Shown in pieces: positions 1 through 8,705 of a DNA stretch of 64,000 nucleotides. The stretch covers positions 1,240,001-1,304,000 of the forward strand of contig NZ_CP017560.1 in NCBI RefSeq assembly GCF_001753205.1, given 5' to 3'. Within the stretch, counting starts at the first letter, position 1. Each line of letters starts with the position of its first letter. The notes below the pieces were generated by a model, which had not been told where the DNA came from, searched no databases, and was given only the letters and a program-made list of their open reading frames with translations. Source of the stretch: Sporosarcina ureilytica (GTDB lineage: Bacteria > Bacillota > Bacilli > Bacillales_A > Planococcaceae). The position numbers and the translations under genes were made by a program.

Positions 1-1935
1 ATTAATCAACAAAAAGACTTAGAATTAACTCACGAAGATGAAACGCTAGAAAAACTACATGAGATAGAAGTACATCAAGAAGTGATTGCTTCCAATCAAG
101 CTGAATCGGAAAATTTCCAAGAGAATGTAGTTTCACCTCCGGTAGAAGCAGAGACAGTTGTGGAAGAACAGGAATCGGTGCAAATCAATGATAAAGTATT
201 ACCGGAAGCGCAAGAGTTAACGGAAGCTGAATCTGAAATTGAAGAACCTCTTCAAGAAAGCTTAGACAACAAGACAATGACAGAACAGACGAACGAAAGC
301 GCCGCGACAGTTGAAGCGGAACCAGCGGCTGAGCAGAAAAGAGAAAGAATCGTTCCTTTTAACGTCTTAATGCTAAAATCAGATAAAGAGAAATTAGAGG
401 CGAAGAAAAAAGAAGCACAAAAAGCAATAACAGTGCAACCGAGTGAGCAGGTAATTAAACCGGTCGAGAAAACAGAAGTAGTCATCGAAGACAAAGTGGC
501 AGAAACTCCGGATTTTGAACATTATGTATTTCCGTCCATCGATAATTTGGTACCGCCAGAATCGCAAATTGAAGATACGGAATGGTTAACTTCTCAATCC
601 GAAAAATTAGAAGAGTCCTTGTCTCATTTTGGCGTGCAAGCAAATGTCATAGACGCTGTGCAGGGACCTACTGTTACACGATTCGAATTAACAGTCGGTC
701 AAGGAACAAAAGTAAGTCGTGTTCGAAACTTAACAGATGATTTAAAACTAACACTAGCTGCAAGAGATATTCGAATCCAAGCGCCAATTCCGGGGAAAAG
801 TTCAATCGGCATAGAAATCCCAAATCGGAATGCGCGGGCTGTTCGGATTTCAGAAGTGATTCAAACGGACTCATTTAGGGATTCTGAATCTCCGCTAGAG
901 GCTGTCTTAGGGTTAGGACTGACTGGAGAACCAGTCACATTGGATCTTAGAACAATGCCCCATGGGTTGATTGCCGGAGCGACAGGTTCTGGTAAATCTG
1001 TTTGTATCAATTCGATATTAATCAGTTTACTGTATAAGGCTTCACCTGCTGATTTGAAAATGATGTTAATCGACCCGAAAATGGTTGAATTAGCGCCATT
1101 TAACGGAATTCCGCATTTAATTAGCCCAGTGATTACAGATGTTAAAGCTGCAACTGCTGCATTAAAATGGGCTGTCGCTGAAATGGAGCGCCGCTATGAA
1201 CTATTAGCGCATGCGGGTGTCAGAGATATTGAGCGATATAATAAGCAAGTATTAGACAATAGGCAGTTTTCATTAAAGATGCCTTATTTATTAATCGTTA
1301 TTGACGAACTTGCTGATTTAATGATGATGGCACCAAGCGATGTTGAAGTATCAATTAGTCGAATTGCACAGAAAGCGCGCGCTTGTGGTATCCATTTAAT
1401 TATTGCAACACAACGTCCATCAGTTGATGTCATTACGGGGATTATCAAAGCAAATATTCCAACTCGAATTGCTTTTTCAGTTTCTTCACAAGTCGATTCG
1501 CGTACAATGATTGACACGAATGGAGCTGAAAGATTGCTTGGAAGAGGGGATATGTTGTATGTAGGAAATGGTGAGTCATCGCCTGTGCGCCTACAAGGGA
1601 CATTTGTCACGGATGACGAAATTGAACGTATAATAGAACATGTTCAAAACGAAGCATCTCCGACTTATTTGTTTGGGCAAGATGAATTGTTGAAAAGTGC
1701 AGTAGATGAAGAGGAAGATCCACTGTTTGTGGAAGCTTGTCAGTTTATTTACGAACAAGATAGTGCATCCACTTCTATGTTGCAAAGAAATTTTAGCATC
1801 GGTTACAATCGCGCGGCTAAATTAATGGACCGGCTAGAAAAGCTAGGTTTTATATCTCCACAACAAGGTAGTCGAGCACGAGATGTTTACTTAACAGAAA
1901 GCGATTTAAATGAACTTAAAGAGACTGTTCTATAG
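1..1935 (+). CDS. sftA: SftA-type DNA translocase (FtsK/SpoIIIE family), 5' partial
   Basis: ATP-driven double-stranded DNA pump that helps move chromosome out of the closing septum. The reading frame is open from base 1 with no stop, so the true start lies upstream; GTG at 82 is only an internal codon. The visible N-terminal part is acidic and low-complexity (Glu/Val/Gln-rich) with no membrane segment, which fits the soluble SftA/YtpS paralogue rather than membrane-anchored SpoIIIE. The FtsK motor follows, with Walker A GATGSGKS (about codon 325 of the visible frame) and Walker B LLIVIDELADL. The C-terminus is a winged-helix gamma domain (YNRAAKLMDRLEKLGFI), the part that reads polar DNA motifs. 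murC follows, as in B. subtilis. Family assignment is firm; SftA versus SpoIIIE rests on the missing transmembrane region and on synteny. Confidence 0.93.
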   Translation: MNQQKDLELTHEDETLEKLHEIEVHQEVIASNQAESENFQENVVSPPVEAETVVEEQESVQINDKVLPEAQELTEAESEIEEPLQESLDNKTMTEQTNESAATVEAEPAAEQKRERIVPFNVLMLKSDKEKLEAKKKEAQKAITVQPSEQVIKPVEKTEVVIEDKVAETPDFEHYVFPSIDNLVPPESQIEDTEWLTSQSEKLEESLSHFGVQANVIDAVQGPTVTRFELTVGQGTKVSRVRNLTDDLKLTLAARDIRIQAPIPGKSSIGIEIPNRNARAVRISEVIQTDSFRDSESPLEAVLGLGLTGEPVTLDLRTMPHGLIAGATGSGKSVCINSILISLLYKASPADLKMMLIDPKMVELAPFNGIPHLISPVITDVKAATAALKWAVAEMERRYELLAHAGVRDIERYNKQVLDNRQFSLKMPYLLIVIDELADLMMMAPSDVEVSISRIAQKARACGIHLIIATQRPSVDVITGIIKANIPTRIAFSVSSQVDSRTMIDTNGAERLLGRGDMLYVGNGESSPVRLQGTFVTDDEIERIIEHVQNEASPTYLFGQDELLKSAVDEEEDPLFVEACQFIYEQDSASTSMLQRNFSIGYNRAAKLMDRLEKLGFISPQQGSRARDVYLTESDLNELKETVL

Positions 1936-2019
1936 ATATAAAAATGCATAATTGAAAAGAAAATTGGAAATAGATAGATGAGGATAAGGGATGCCAAGAA
2001 GGTCCCGGGAGGTTGCAAT

Positions 2020-3336
2020 ATGACATTGTTTCATTTTACAGGAATTAAAGGATCTGGGATGAGTTCGCTTGCGCAGATTTTACATGATTCCAACTACGAA
2101 GTACAAGGTTCGGATGTAGGAAAGCATTTTTTTACCGAAGATCCGTTACGTGAAAGAGGAATTCTGATTTTTCCTTTCAGTGCGGAGAATATAAAAAAAG
2201 GAATGGTCGTCATTGCGGGAAATGCTTTTCCAGATGATCATCCTGAAATTGTAAAAGCGAAAGAATTGGGCGTAGAAGTTGTCCGTTACCATGAATTTTT
2301 GGGGAAATATATGGAAAGATTTATTTCCATCGGAGTTACAGGTTCTCATGGAAAGACATCAACAACAGGGCTTCTGGCCCACGTGATATCTGGTTATGCG
2401 CCGACTTCCTATCTTATTGGAGATGGGACTGGAAAAGGTGTTCAGGATAGTGAGTATTTCGCATTTGAGGCTTGTGAATATAAGAGACATTTTCTTGCAT
2501 ATGACCCAGATTATGCGATTATGACAAATATTGATTTTGATCATCCTGACTATTTCAAGGATTTAAATGATGTTTTGAATGCATTTGGTGAAATGGCATT
2601 GCGCGTGAAAAAAGGGTTAATCGCATGTGGGGATGATCCTCATTTGCAGGAGATTCAAGCGAATGTACCAGTTGTCTATTATGGATTTGAAGAATCCAAT
2701 GATTTTGCTGCCAAAAACATTCAAAAGACATCAACAGGATCAACATTTGATGTTTATGTTAGAAATGAATATTACTTTACATTTACGATCCCTTTAACGG
2801 GCGACCATGCGATTTTAAATGCATTAGGGGTCATTGCACTTTGTCATTATGAAGGAATTCCAGCGACACTCGTTCAAGAACGACTGTCTAGTTTCCATGG
2901 CGTAAAACGTAGATTTTCTGTTGAGGAATGTAAGGGCCATATTATTATCGATGATTACGCACATCATCCTACTGAGATTAAGGCTACGTTACAGTCAGCA
3001 AAACAAAAGTATCCAGATAAGGATATTATTGCGGTATTTCAACCGCACACATTTACAAGGACAGCCGCATTACTGGATGAGTTTGCAAAAAGTTTATCTG
3101 AAGCGGATTATGTTTATTTATGTGATATTTTTAGTTCTGCCAGGGAGAAAGAAGGTAGTTTGACAATTGAGGAATTGATTGCGAGAGTTCCTGATGCGCA
3201 GTATTTAGCACTTGAAAATACGGCGCAATTAAAAGAGCATGGCAAGTCGGTCTACTTGTTTATGGGTGCGGGAGATATTCAAAAGTATTTAAATGATTTC
3301 AAGCTGCATATTCATAAAAACGAAACTGCTTCCTGA
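2020..3336 (+). CDS. murC: UDP-N-acetylmuramate--L-alanine ligase
   Basis: Cytoplasmic ATP-dependent ligase that adds L-alanine to UDP-MurNAc, the first amino acid of the peptidoglycan stem peptide. The protein starts [20 protein letters not shown], the Rossmann UDP-binding segment of MurC, followed by the Mur-ligase ATP loop [11 protein letters not shown] and a typical C-terminal region ([14 protein letters not shown]). I chose ATG 2020 because GGGAGG lies 7 bases upstream and the protein then matches the usual MurC N-terminus (438 aa, close to the roughly 430 aa of Bacillus MurC). An upstream in-frame ATG at 1978 has no ribosome site and would add 14 non-conserved residues. It lies 84 bp after sftA and may be co-transcribed. 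An intrinsic terminator follows. Confidence 0.96.
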   Translation: MTLFHFTGIKGSGMSSLAQILHDSNYEVQGSDVGKHFFTEDPLRERGILIFPFSAENIKKGMVVIAGNAFPDDHPEIVKAKELGVEVVRYHEFLGKYMERFISIGVTGSHGKTSTTGLLAHVISGYAPTSYLIGDGTGKGVQDSEYFAFEACEYKRHFLAYDPDYAIMTNIDFDHPDYFKDLNDVLNAFGEMALRVKKGLIACGDDPHLQEIQANVPVVYYGFEESNDFAAKNIQKTSTGSTFDVYVRNEYYFTFTIPLTGDHAILNALGVIALCHYEGIPATLVQERLSSFHGVKRRFSVEECKGHIIIDDYAHHPTEIKATLQSAKQKYPDKDIIAVFQPHTFTRTAALLDEFAKSLSEADYVYLCDIFSSAREKEGSLTIEELIARVPDAQYLALENTAQLKEHGKSVYLFMGAGDIQKYLNDFKLHIHKNETAS

Positions 3337-3369
3337 ACTGTCAAACACAACTTTAATAAGCGGTGAACG

Positions 3370-3406
3370 AGACGGGTAGCTATATTTTTAGCGCTCGTCT
3401 TTTTTG
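3370..3406 (+). terminator. Intrinsic terminator after murC
   Basis: Eight-pair stem AGACGGGT/GCTCGTCT (including G-T pairs) with a small inner AGC hairpin, followed by a run of six T. It separates murC from the stress gene ytxH. Confidence 0.75.
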
Positions 3407-3494
3407 TCGTTTTAATGCTGGGGAAAATATTTTGTATTGAAAAGAAGGATTTTTGTGTTCGATGTCGAAGTTGTTTATTAAGCTTTAGCGTAAC

Positions 3495-3520
3495 GTTTAA
3501 ATTTTCTCTAAATAGGGAAT
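3495..3520 (+). promoter_or_regulatory. Sigma-B-type promoter for ytxH
   Basis: GTTTAA, a 14-base spacer, then GGGAAT. This fits the general-stress sigma-B consensus (GTTTAA-N12-15-GGGTAT) with one mismatch. It lies about 100 bp upstream of ytxH; the B. subtilis ytxGHJ genes belong to the sigma-B regulon, so sequence and gene agree. Confidence 0.72.
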
Positions 3521-3617
3521 ACCAATGTTATGGATATAATAAGTAAAAGACTGTTATATGAAACTGCATCTTTTTAGCTATTCATTTATTACAAAACAAA
3601 AGTGAGGAGATTAGACG

Positions 3618-4304
3618 ATGAGTGAAATCAATACAAAAAAGCCAAGTTACAATGAAGAACGTTTCAATCATGAATACGATTCAGAAAACAACCATTATGA
3701 AAATGTGACAGGTGAACCAACGTATCTGCCGAGTCAATATTCACAAAGAGGCTATACTGACACTTTTTATAATGAGCAAGAGGATACGGGTGCTGGAAGC
3801 TTTCTGTTAGGCGCCGTTGTTGGAGGTGTAATTGGAGCAGCGACCGCATTATTCCTTGCACCGAAAACAGGTAAAGAAATGCGCAATGACTTTTCATCGC
3901 AAGCGGTACAGTTAAAAGATAAAAGTATCGAACTAAGTGCCATTGCAAAAGACAAGGCATCTGAATATGGCTCTGTTGCAAAAGAAAAGGCAACTACTTA
4001 CAGTACCATTGCAAAAGATAAAGCGACGGAATTTGCGTCCACAGCGAAAGAGAAAACAGGTGGCGTAACAAAAACGATCCAAAAGCAATCTGGACAACTC
4101 GTTGATAAAGTAAAATCTGTTAAAAATAATGCGAATATCCCAATGGATGATGGCACTGTATCATTCGAAGGGGAAGAAGCAATAGAATTTATTGATAAAA
4201 CAAATGAAAGAGTGCAAGAAACACTCAAAGCTGGCGAAGAAAAAGTAACGCAAACTGCTGAAGCCTTAAAAGAGGCTGTTGCAAAAAATACATCAGATAA
4301 ATAA
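3618..4304 (+). CDS. ytxH: YtxH-family general stress protein
   Basis: Small membrane-anchored stress protein (228 aa) of unknown biochemical role. Residues about 1-58 are hydrophilic and Asn/Tyr/Glu-rich. A glycine-rich transmembrane helix with the YtxH signature follows (GSFLLGAVVGGVIGAATALF, then APKTGKEMR). After it come LEA-like amphipathic repeats of about 11-14 residues (variants of AKDKATEFASTAKEK) and a Glu/Lys-rich coiled C-terminus. ATG 3618 is preceded by GTGAGGAG. The sigma-B-type promoter upstream predicts induction by stress. In B. subtilis ytxH sits between ytxG and ytxJ; neither neighbour is present here. The LEA-like stretch suggests a desiccation or osmotic protection role, which is inference. 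Confidence 0.85.
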   Translation: MSEINTKKPSYNEERFNHEYDSENNHYENVTGEPTYLPSQYSQRGYTDTFYNEQEDTGAGSFLLGAVVGGVIGAATALFLAPKTGKEMRNDFSSQAVQLKDKSIELSAIAKDKASEYGSVAKEKATTYSTIAKDKATEFASTAKEKTGGVTKTIQKQSGQLVDKVKSVKNNANIPMDDGTVSFEGEEAIEFIDKTNERVQETLKAGEEKVTQTAEALKEAVAKNTSDK

Positions 4305-4308
4305 AAAT

Positions 4309-4343
4309 GAAGCACAAACCTAATAGGGGTTTGTGCTTCTTCT
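4309..4343 (+). terminator. Hairpin terminator after ytxH
   Basis: Perfect 12-bp stem GAAGCACAAACC/GGTTTGTGCTTC with an 8-base loop, directly after the ytxH stop and followed by TTCTGT. The T tract is short, so termination strength is uncertain. The rest of the gap to aroA (to about 4518) holds nothing I can support. Confidence 0.65.
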
Positions 4344-4518
4344 GTATCAAAATATATGCGTTGCATGAATTGTACCTCGAAATTATTTGCTTAGAAAAAA
4401 GTAGTGTAATTCCTACAACTGAGCGAGTATCTAGATTGGGTGCAAATAAATTTGACGACACGTGATTCATTCTTTTTATAGATAATGTCGATTTTTGTGA
4501 AAATAGTAACATTTCACG

Positions 4519-4547
4519 TGACTTTTCTAAAATGATTGACTATAATA
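4519..4547 (+). promoter_or_regulatory. Candidate sigma-A promoter for aroA
   Basis: TATAAT (4542-4547) with GTGACT 17 bases upstream (4/6 match to TTGACA), about 78 bp before the aroA start codon. The -10 is perfect and the -35 weak; no other good pair was seen in the gap. Confidence 0.42.
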
Positions 4548-4624
4548 AGTCTATTATCAAAAAATGTAACATATTTCTCTTTAGTATAAAAGAGTGGGTA
4601 TGTGCAGGGGGGAGAAGGACGTAG

Positions 4625-5701
4625 ATGGGACACCTTAATTTAGACGAGTTGAGAGATAAAGTAGACGGCTTGAACACAATGATTTTAGATTTAATTAATG
4701 AGAGAACTGAGATTGTGCAAGAAATTGGTAAAGTGAAAGAAAAGCAGGGTGTCAATCGCTATGACCCAATCCGCGAACGTGAAATGTTAAATTTCCTAAA
4801 AGAATATAATAAAGGGCCACTTCCAAATGGCGTAATGGAACATATTTTTAAAGGAATTTTCATGACCGCGCTTGAAATTCAAGAAGATGAACAACGCAAT
4901 GCATTGCTTGTTTCGCGTAAGAAGAAGGCTGAAGATACAATCGTGACAATTAACGGTGAAGAAATTGGCAATGGTATACCATCATTTATCTTTGGACCGT
5001 GTGCAGTAGAATCATATGAACAAGTATCTACGGTTGCACAGGCGTTAAAAGCAAAAGGTCAAAGACTATTAAGAGGTGGCGCTTACAAACCACGTACATC
5101 ACCGTATGATTTCCAAGGTCTCGGACTTGAAGGCTTGCAAATTTTAAAGAGAGTCGCAGATGAAACTGGACTTGCTGTGGTAAGTGAAATTGTAACACCT
5201 TCACATCTTGAAGAGGCATTGGATTATATCGATGTCATTCAAATTGGTGCAAGAAACATGCACAACTTTGAATTATTAAAGGAAGCAGGTTCTGTTAATA
5301 AACCTGTTTTACTGAAGCGAGGACTATCTGCTACACTAGATGAGTTTATCAATGCAGCAGAATATATTATCTCTCAAGGTAACGATCAAATTATTCTTTG
5401 TGAGAGAGGAATCAGGACATACGAACGTGCTACTCGAAACACGCTTGATATTTCAGCAGTTCCGATTTTAAAACAAGAAACTCACTTGCCAGTATTTGTG
5501 GATGTCACACATTCAACTGGAAGACGTGATTTACTCCTGCCAACTGCAAAAGCAGCAATCGCTGTTGGAGCCGATGGTGTAATGGCAGAAGTCCATCCAG
5601 ATCCTGCAGTTGCCCTTTCAGACTCTGCTCAACAAATGGATCTTGCGCAGTTTGATGAATTCTACAATTCTATTTTAGACTATTTAAAAATTCATGCATA
5701 A
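4625..5701 (+). CDS. aroA: Bifunctional chorismate mutase / DAHP synthase
   Basis: First committed enzyme of the shikimate pathway: condenses PEP and erythrose-4-phosphate to DAHP, here fused to an AroQ-type chorismate mutase. Residues about 1-80 are the helical mutase domain ([20 protein letters not shown]). Residues about 95-358 are the DAHP synthase barrel with [25 protein letters not shown] and [11 protein letters not shown], all hallmarks of the KDPG-aldolase-like (AroA type I beta) group. Length (358 aa) equals the Bacillus fusion, where the mutase domain serves as the prephenate/chorismate feedback sensor. ATG 4625 has a strong GGGGGGAGAAGG upstream. The symbol follows B. subtilis usage (aroG elsewhere; not EPSP synthase). 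It lies between ytxH and ccpA, the conserved order. Confidence 0.96.
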   Translation: MGHLNLDELRDKVDGLNTMILDLINERTEIVQEIGKVKEKQGVNRYDPIREREMLNFLKEYNKGPLPNGVMEHIFKGIFMTALEIQEDEQRNALLVSRKKKAEDTIVTINGEEIGNGIPSFIFGPCAVESYEQVSTVAQALKAKGQRLLRGGAYKPRTSPYDFQGLGLEGLQILKRVADETGLAVVSEIVTPSHLEEALDYIDVIQIGARNMHNFELLKEAGSVNKPVLLKRGLSATLDEFINAAEYIISQGNDQIILCERGIRTYERATRNTLDISAVPILKQETHLPVFVDVTHSTGRRDLLLPTAKAAIAVGADGVMAEVHPDPAVALSDSAQQMDLAQFDEFYNSILDYLKIHA

Positions 5702-5708
5702 TCATTTA

Positions 5709-5739
5709 ACGCCGGACCTTTATGGTTCGGCGTTTTTTT
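5709..5739 (+). terminator. Intrinsic terminator after aroA
   Basis: Stem ACGCCGGACC/GGTTCGGCGT with a four-base loop, followed by seven T, 8 bp past the aroA stop. Confidence 0.85.
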
Positions 5740-5887
5740 ACATTCAAATTAGGATACGTACAATACGGTATGAGTAAAATGTTTGTAGGGAATAAATAAA
5801 AATTCGAACTCAACCCACAATACGATATCAGTGGAAAATAAGGAGAAATTATGTTTTAATAACGTAGAAGGACAAATTAGGGTATTA

Positions 5888-5915
5888 TTGACAGGAAGCA
5901 TCATCTAACTATGAA
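5888..5915 (+). promoter_or_regulatory. Candidate sigma-A promoter for ccpA
   Basis: Perfect TTGACA, a 16-base spacer, then TATGAA. It lies about 140 bp upstream of the ccpA start in an otherwise featureless 350-bp gap (5702-6057) between the aroA terminator and ccpA. Confidence 0.5.
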
Positions 5916-6057
5916 TCGCTGAAGTTTGATTGGAATAAATCACTAGAAGATAACTTACTTCATTGTCTATAAATATTAAATAACCATGAGTATGTCCATA
6001 CTCTATAAAAATGAATGGACCAATAATTTAAAATTACTTCAAAGAGGAGACATGTCG

Positions 6058-7056
6058 ATGGCAATTACAATATATGATGTAGCGCGAGATGCAAATGTCT
6101 CGATGGCAACAGTTTCACGAGTTGTAAACGGGAATCAAAACGTGAAACCTTCAACGAGAAGGAAAGTACTTGAAAGCATTGAACGACTTGGATATCGTCC
6201 GAATGCAGTTGCAAGAGGGCTAGCTAGCAAAAAGACGACAACAATTGGCGTAATCATCCCAGATATTTCCACAAGTTTCTATGGAGAGGTATCACGAGGG
6301 ATTGCTGATATTGCGACGATGTATGAATACAATATTATTTTATCCAATTCGGATGAACGGTCTGAACGTGAACTTGAACTACTTGTCGACCACTTAGGAA
6401 AGCAAGTGGACGGGGTAATTTTTATGAGCGACTCAGTTTCTGAGGAAGTGCGACAAGAGATGTCCAAGGCACCTGTACCAATCGTGCTAGCGGGAACGAT
6501 AGACATAGAAGAACAATTTCCAACTGTTAATATTGATTATGAACAAGCCGCTTATGAATCGGTCGTAAAACTGATTGAGAATGGACATAAAAAAATTGCT
6601 TTTATCACTGGTCCGCTAAGTAGAGATATCAACCGAGTGCAGAAAAAAGCTGGCTATGAACGCGCGTTAAAAGAAGCAGGGATAGAGATTAATGAAGAGT
6701 ATGTATTTGAGGTAGAAGATACATATGACGATTCTTATGAAAGTTGGAAAGAGATTCAGAAGATTGAGCAACAGCCAACTGCATTTCTAGCGAGTAATAG
6801 TACACTAGCGGTAGGTATTTTAAATGGCATTCGTGATGCGGGTTACTCTGTGCCTGAAGATTATGAAATCATCTGTTATGAGCATTCGAATTTGACGCGA
6901 ATTGTAAGACCTCAATTAACTTCAGTAGTTGTTCCGTTATACGACATTGGGGCGGTAGCGATGCGATTACTAACAAAATTGATGGATAAGGAAGAAGTGG
7001 AAAGCCAACAAATTAACTTACCTTATCATTTCGCTGAGCGCGATTCATTGAAATAA
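6058..7056 (+). CDS. ccpA: Catabolite control protein A (LacI/GalR family)
   Basis: Master regulator of carbon catabolite control; with HPr-Ser46-P it binds cre boxes. The LacI helix-turn-helix fills residues 1-50 (TIYDVARDANVSMATVSRVV) and the hinge helix reads RPNAVARGLASKKTTT. The periplasmic-binding-protein-like core follows, ending in VRPQL and DIGAVAMRLLTKLMDKEEV, which are CcpA-specific. The arginines that contact phospho-HPr in studied CcpA (in AVARG, IVRPQL and MRLL) are present. The usual effector-cleft motifs ATDEMALG and GFDN read ASNSTLAVG and CYEH here (see findings). Start: GAGGAG lies 8 bases before ATG 6058 and only 2 before ATG 6052; 332 aa matches the family (about 334). 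The likely target in this window is the cre box at citZ. Confidence 0.93.
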   Translation: MAITIYDVARDANVSMATVSRVVNGNQNVKPSTRRKVLESIERLGYRPNAVARGLASKKTTTIGVIIPDISTSFYGEVSRGIADIATMYEYNIILSNSDERSERELELLVDHLGKQVDGVIFMSDSVSEEVRQEMSKAPVPIVLAGTIDIEEQFPTVNIDYEQAAYESVVKLIENGHKKIAFITGPLSRDINRVQKKAGYERALKEAGIEINEEYVFEVEDTYDDSYESWKEIQKIEQQPTAFLASNSTLAVGILNGIRDAGYSVPEDYEIICYEHSNLTRIVRPQLTSVVVPLYDIGAVAMRLLTKLMDKEEVESQQINLPYHFAERDSLK

Positions 7057-7110
7057 AAAAGACTTCCCTAACAACCGGCACCAAAACCGGTCATGGGATA
7101 GTCTTTTTTT
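7057..7110 (+). terminator. Intrinsic terminator after ccpA
   Basis: Begins right after the stop. Nested stem: outer AAAAAGACT/AGTCTTTTT, then CCC/GGG, and inner ACCGG/CCGGT, with a T7 tail. The A-rich left arm suggests it could also act in reverse. Confidence 0.8.
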
Positions 7111-7192
7111 ATTGAATCTATGAAGTAGTATGCTTCTATTTTATTTATGGTTCTATTATATATGTTGGGGTTTCAAAACAATTCAGCATAAA

Positions 7193-8506
7193 AAAATGCA
7201 CGAGGTCACCTAATTCTTTTATACTTTAATTGACTAGAAAAAAGTAAAGGATAGGTGACCCGTGCAAATGAATTTTAACATGAAAATCCTAGGATTAAAA
7301 GAAGTAATCATTGAGAAAATAGAAGAAGTTGGTGAAAGAGTAGCACTCTATGTATCTTTACCCATAAAAGCTCATAAGTGCCCATCTTGTCATGCCTATA
7401 CCGAAAAGGTTCATGATTATCGCATAAGAAAAATTAATCATTTAAAATTTTTCGAGCGTTTAACAGTTTTATTCTATCGACGTCGTCGCTATGCGTGTGG
7501 CTGCGGTAAAAGATTTTCAGAGGACACATCCTTTGTCGACAAATACCAACGTTATTCAAAAGAATGGAATCAAGTGGCCCAAATACGTTCTTTTAAAGCA
7601 AAGACTTTTAAAGAGGCTGCAGAAAGCCTGGGGACGTCAAGCGCTACAATTATGAGACGTTTTAAGAAAAGCGCCAAAGAATATTTAACGATGAAGACTC
7701 AACTTCCTAAAAGAATCGCAATTGATGAATATAAAGGTGATACAGACGTTGGTAAGTTTCAATTAGTCATTGCGGATGCCGATACACATGAGCCGATTGA
7801 TATTTTACCTAATCGAAGAAAAGATACGATTAAGGAATATCTTTATAAATATGGATCACAAGTAGAACTCGTTGTGATGGATATGAACCCGAGTTTTAAA
7901 GCAGCAGTCAATCAAGCACTGGGACGGCCTGTCATCGTAGCGGATCGATTTCACTTCTGTCGTTATATTTATTGGGCGATTGATGAAGTACGTCGAAAAG
8001 TACAAAAGGATTGGCATGCATATGACCGAAAAAAGTGTAAGCGAATGCGATTTGTATTGTATAAAAGAAGTGATCAGTTAGCTGAAAAGAATCGTTTCTA
8101 TTTAGATCGTTATACAGGCTTTTCTAATGAGTTAAAGAAAGCTTATGAACTGAAAGAAGCGTACTGTGAGTGGTTTGATTGGGCGAAGAAATCAGATGAT
8201 ATGCCAGAAATCAAAAGAAGATTGAAAGCCTTTTACCGTAAGGTAGAAGACGCGAATATTCCCGCATTCCTGAAAGCGATTCGCACATTGAAGAACTGGC
8301 AACCTGAAATTTTAAATAGTTTCGCCTTTAATTACTCGAACGGATTTTTAGAAGGAATTAATAATAAAACAAAAGTAATGAAGAGGAACGCATATGGTTT
8401 TAGACGTTTTGATCATGCGAGAGCAAAGGTTTTATTAAACATCAAATATAAAACAATTGGCACTCATTTAGTAGGATGATGAACAAAGTATAAAAGAAGG
8501 TTATCT
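7193..8506 (+). mobile_element. ISL3-family insertion sequence
   Basis: An intact ISL3-type transposase lies between a perfect 14-bp inverted pair, TTCTTTTATACTTT at 7214-7227 and its complement at 8485-8498. The left side also carries a nested inverted pair, GCACGAGGTCACCT (7198-7211) and AGGTGACCCGTGC (7253-7265), that would fold over the transposase start region. The right boundary is set by repeat R1, which begins at 8507. Exact ends and the expected 8-bp target duplication could not be fixed by eye, so both borders are approximate to about 20 bp. The element occupies the place between ccpA and acuC where B. subtilis has motP-motS. Confidence 0.72.
7268..8479 (+). CDS. ISL3-family DDE transposase
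   Basis: Moves the insertion sequence by cut-and-paste DDE chemistry. The N-terminus carries a zinc-binding module (C38-x2-C41 and C77-x-C79), then a helix-turn-helix (about 113-132, EAAESLGTSSATIMRRF). The DDE core has D153 (AIDEYKGD), D205 (VVMDMNPSF) and E362 (NGFLEGINNKTKVMKR), the last being the ISL3 signature. Full length (403 aa) with all catalytic residues and no frameshift, so it may be active. ATG 7268 lies 10 bases after AGGTG; GTG at 7262 is a possible alternative. The start lies at the edge of an inverted pair that could sequester it in read-through transcripts, a known self-limiting device in insertion sequences (inference here). Confidence 0.9.
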   Translation: MNFNMKILGLKEVIIEKIEEVGERVALYVSLPIKAHKCPSCHAYTEKVHDYRIRKINHLKFFERLTVLFYRRRRYACGCGKRFSEDTSFVDKYQRYSKEWNQVAQIRSFKAKTFKEAAESLGTSSATIMRRFKKSAKEYLTMKTQLPKRIAIDEYKGDTDVGKFQLVIADADTHEPIDILPNRRKDTIKEYLYKYGSQVELVVMDMNPSFKAAVNQALGRPVIVADRFHFCRYIYWAIDEVRRKVQKDWHAYDRKKCKRMRFVLYKRSDQLAEKNRFYLDRYTGFSNELKKAYELKEAYCEWFDWAKKSDDMPEIKRRLKAFYRKVEDANIPAFLKAIRTLKNWQPEILNSFAFNYSNGFLEGINNKTKVMKRNAYGFRRFDHARAKVLLNIKYKTIGTHLVG

Positions 8507-8635
8507 GTTGATTGGAGCGTAAGGTGGCGACTCGGGCGGGAGAAGCGTGACAGGTGAGACCCTGGACGGAGCGAAGCGAAGGAAGCGGCTCACCGCACGC
8601 CCCGCCGAACGCGTCCACCTGGAGCGGAAATCAAC
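8507..8635 (+). repeat. GC-rich palindromic dispersed repeat, copy R1
   Basis: 129-bp element beginning GTTGATT and ending AATCAAC, much richer in G+C than its surroundings. Inner complementary blocks include AAGGTGG/CCACCT and GGTGAG/CTCACC, so the element can fold end to end. Two diverged copies lie at 18183-18314 and 18861-18991. It abuts the insertion sequence on the left and the acuC terminator on the right. It has no coding potential I could recognise. Confidence 0.8.
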
Positions 8636-8652
8636 TTGTCAAAGAATAAATC

Positions 8653-8686
8653 ATAAAAATAGGGTGACGTGCAAAACACATCACCC
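8653..8686 (-). terminator. Intrinsic terminator of acuCBA
   Basis: Read on the minus strand: GGGTGATGTG, loop TTTTG, CACGTCACCC, then TATTTTTAT, 20 bp past the acuC stop. Confidence 0.78.
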
Positions 8687-8705
8687 CAACATTTGACATA
8701 GAACC

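Noticed and set aside
1284..1610. Long minus-strand open frame inside sftA (similar ones inside acsA, the PBP gene, pfkA and others)
   Set aside because: Opposite-strand frames within highly conserved genes; no ribosome site, no family resemblance, and the sense protein explains the codon pattern.
8653..8686. Hairpin first read as the right end of the insertion sequence because it shares GGTGAC and GTGCA with the left end
   Set aside because: On the minus strand it is a normal terminator with a T tract 20 bp after acuC; the perfect 14-bp inverted pair lies at 8485-8498 instead.
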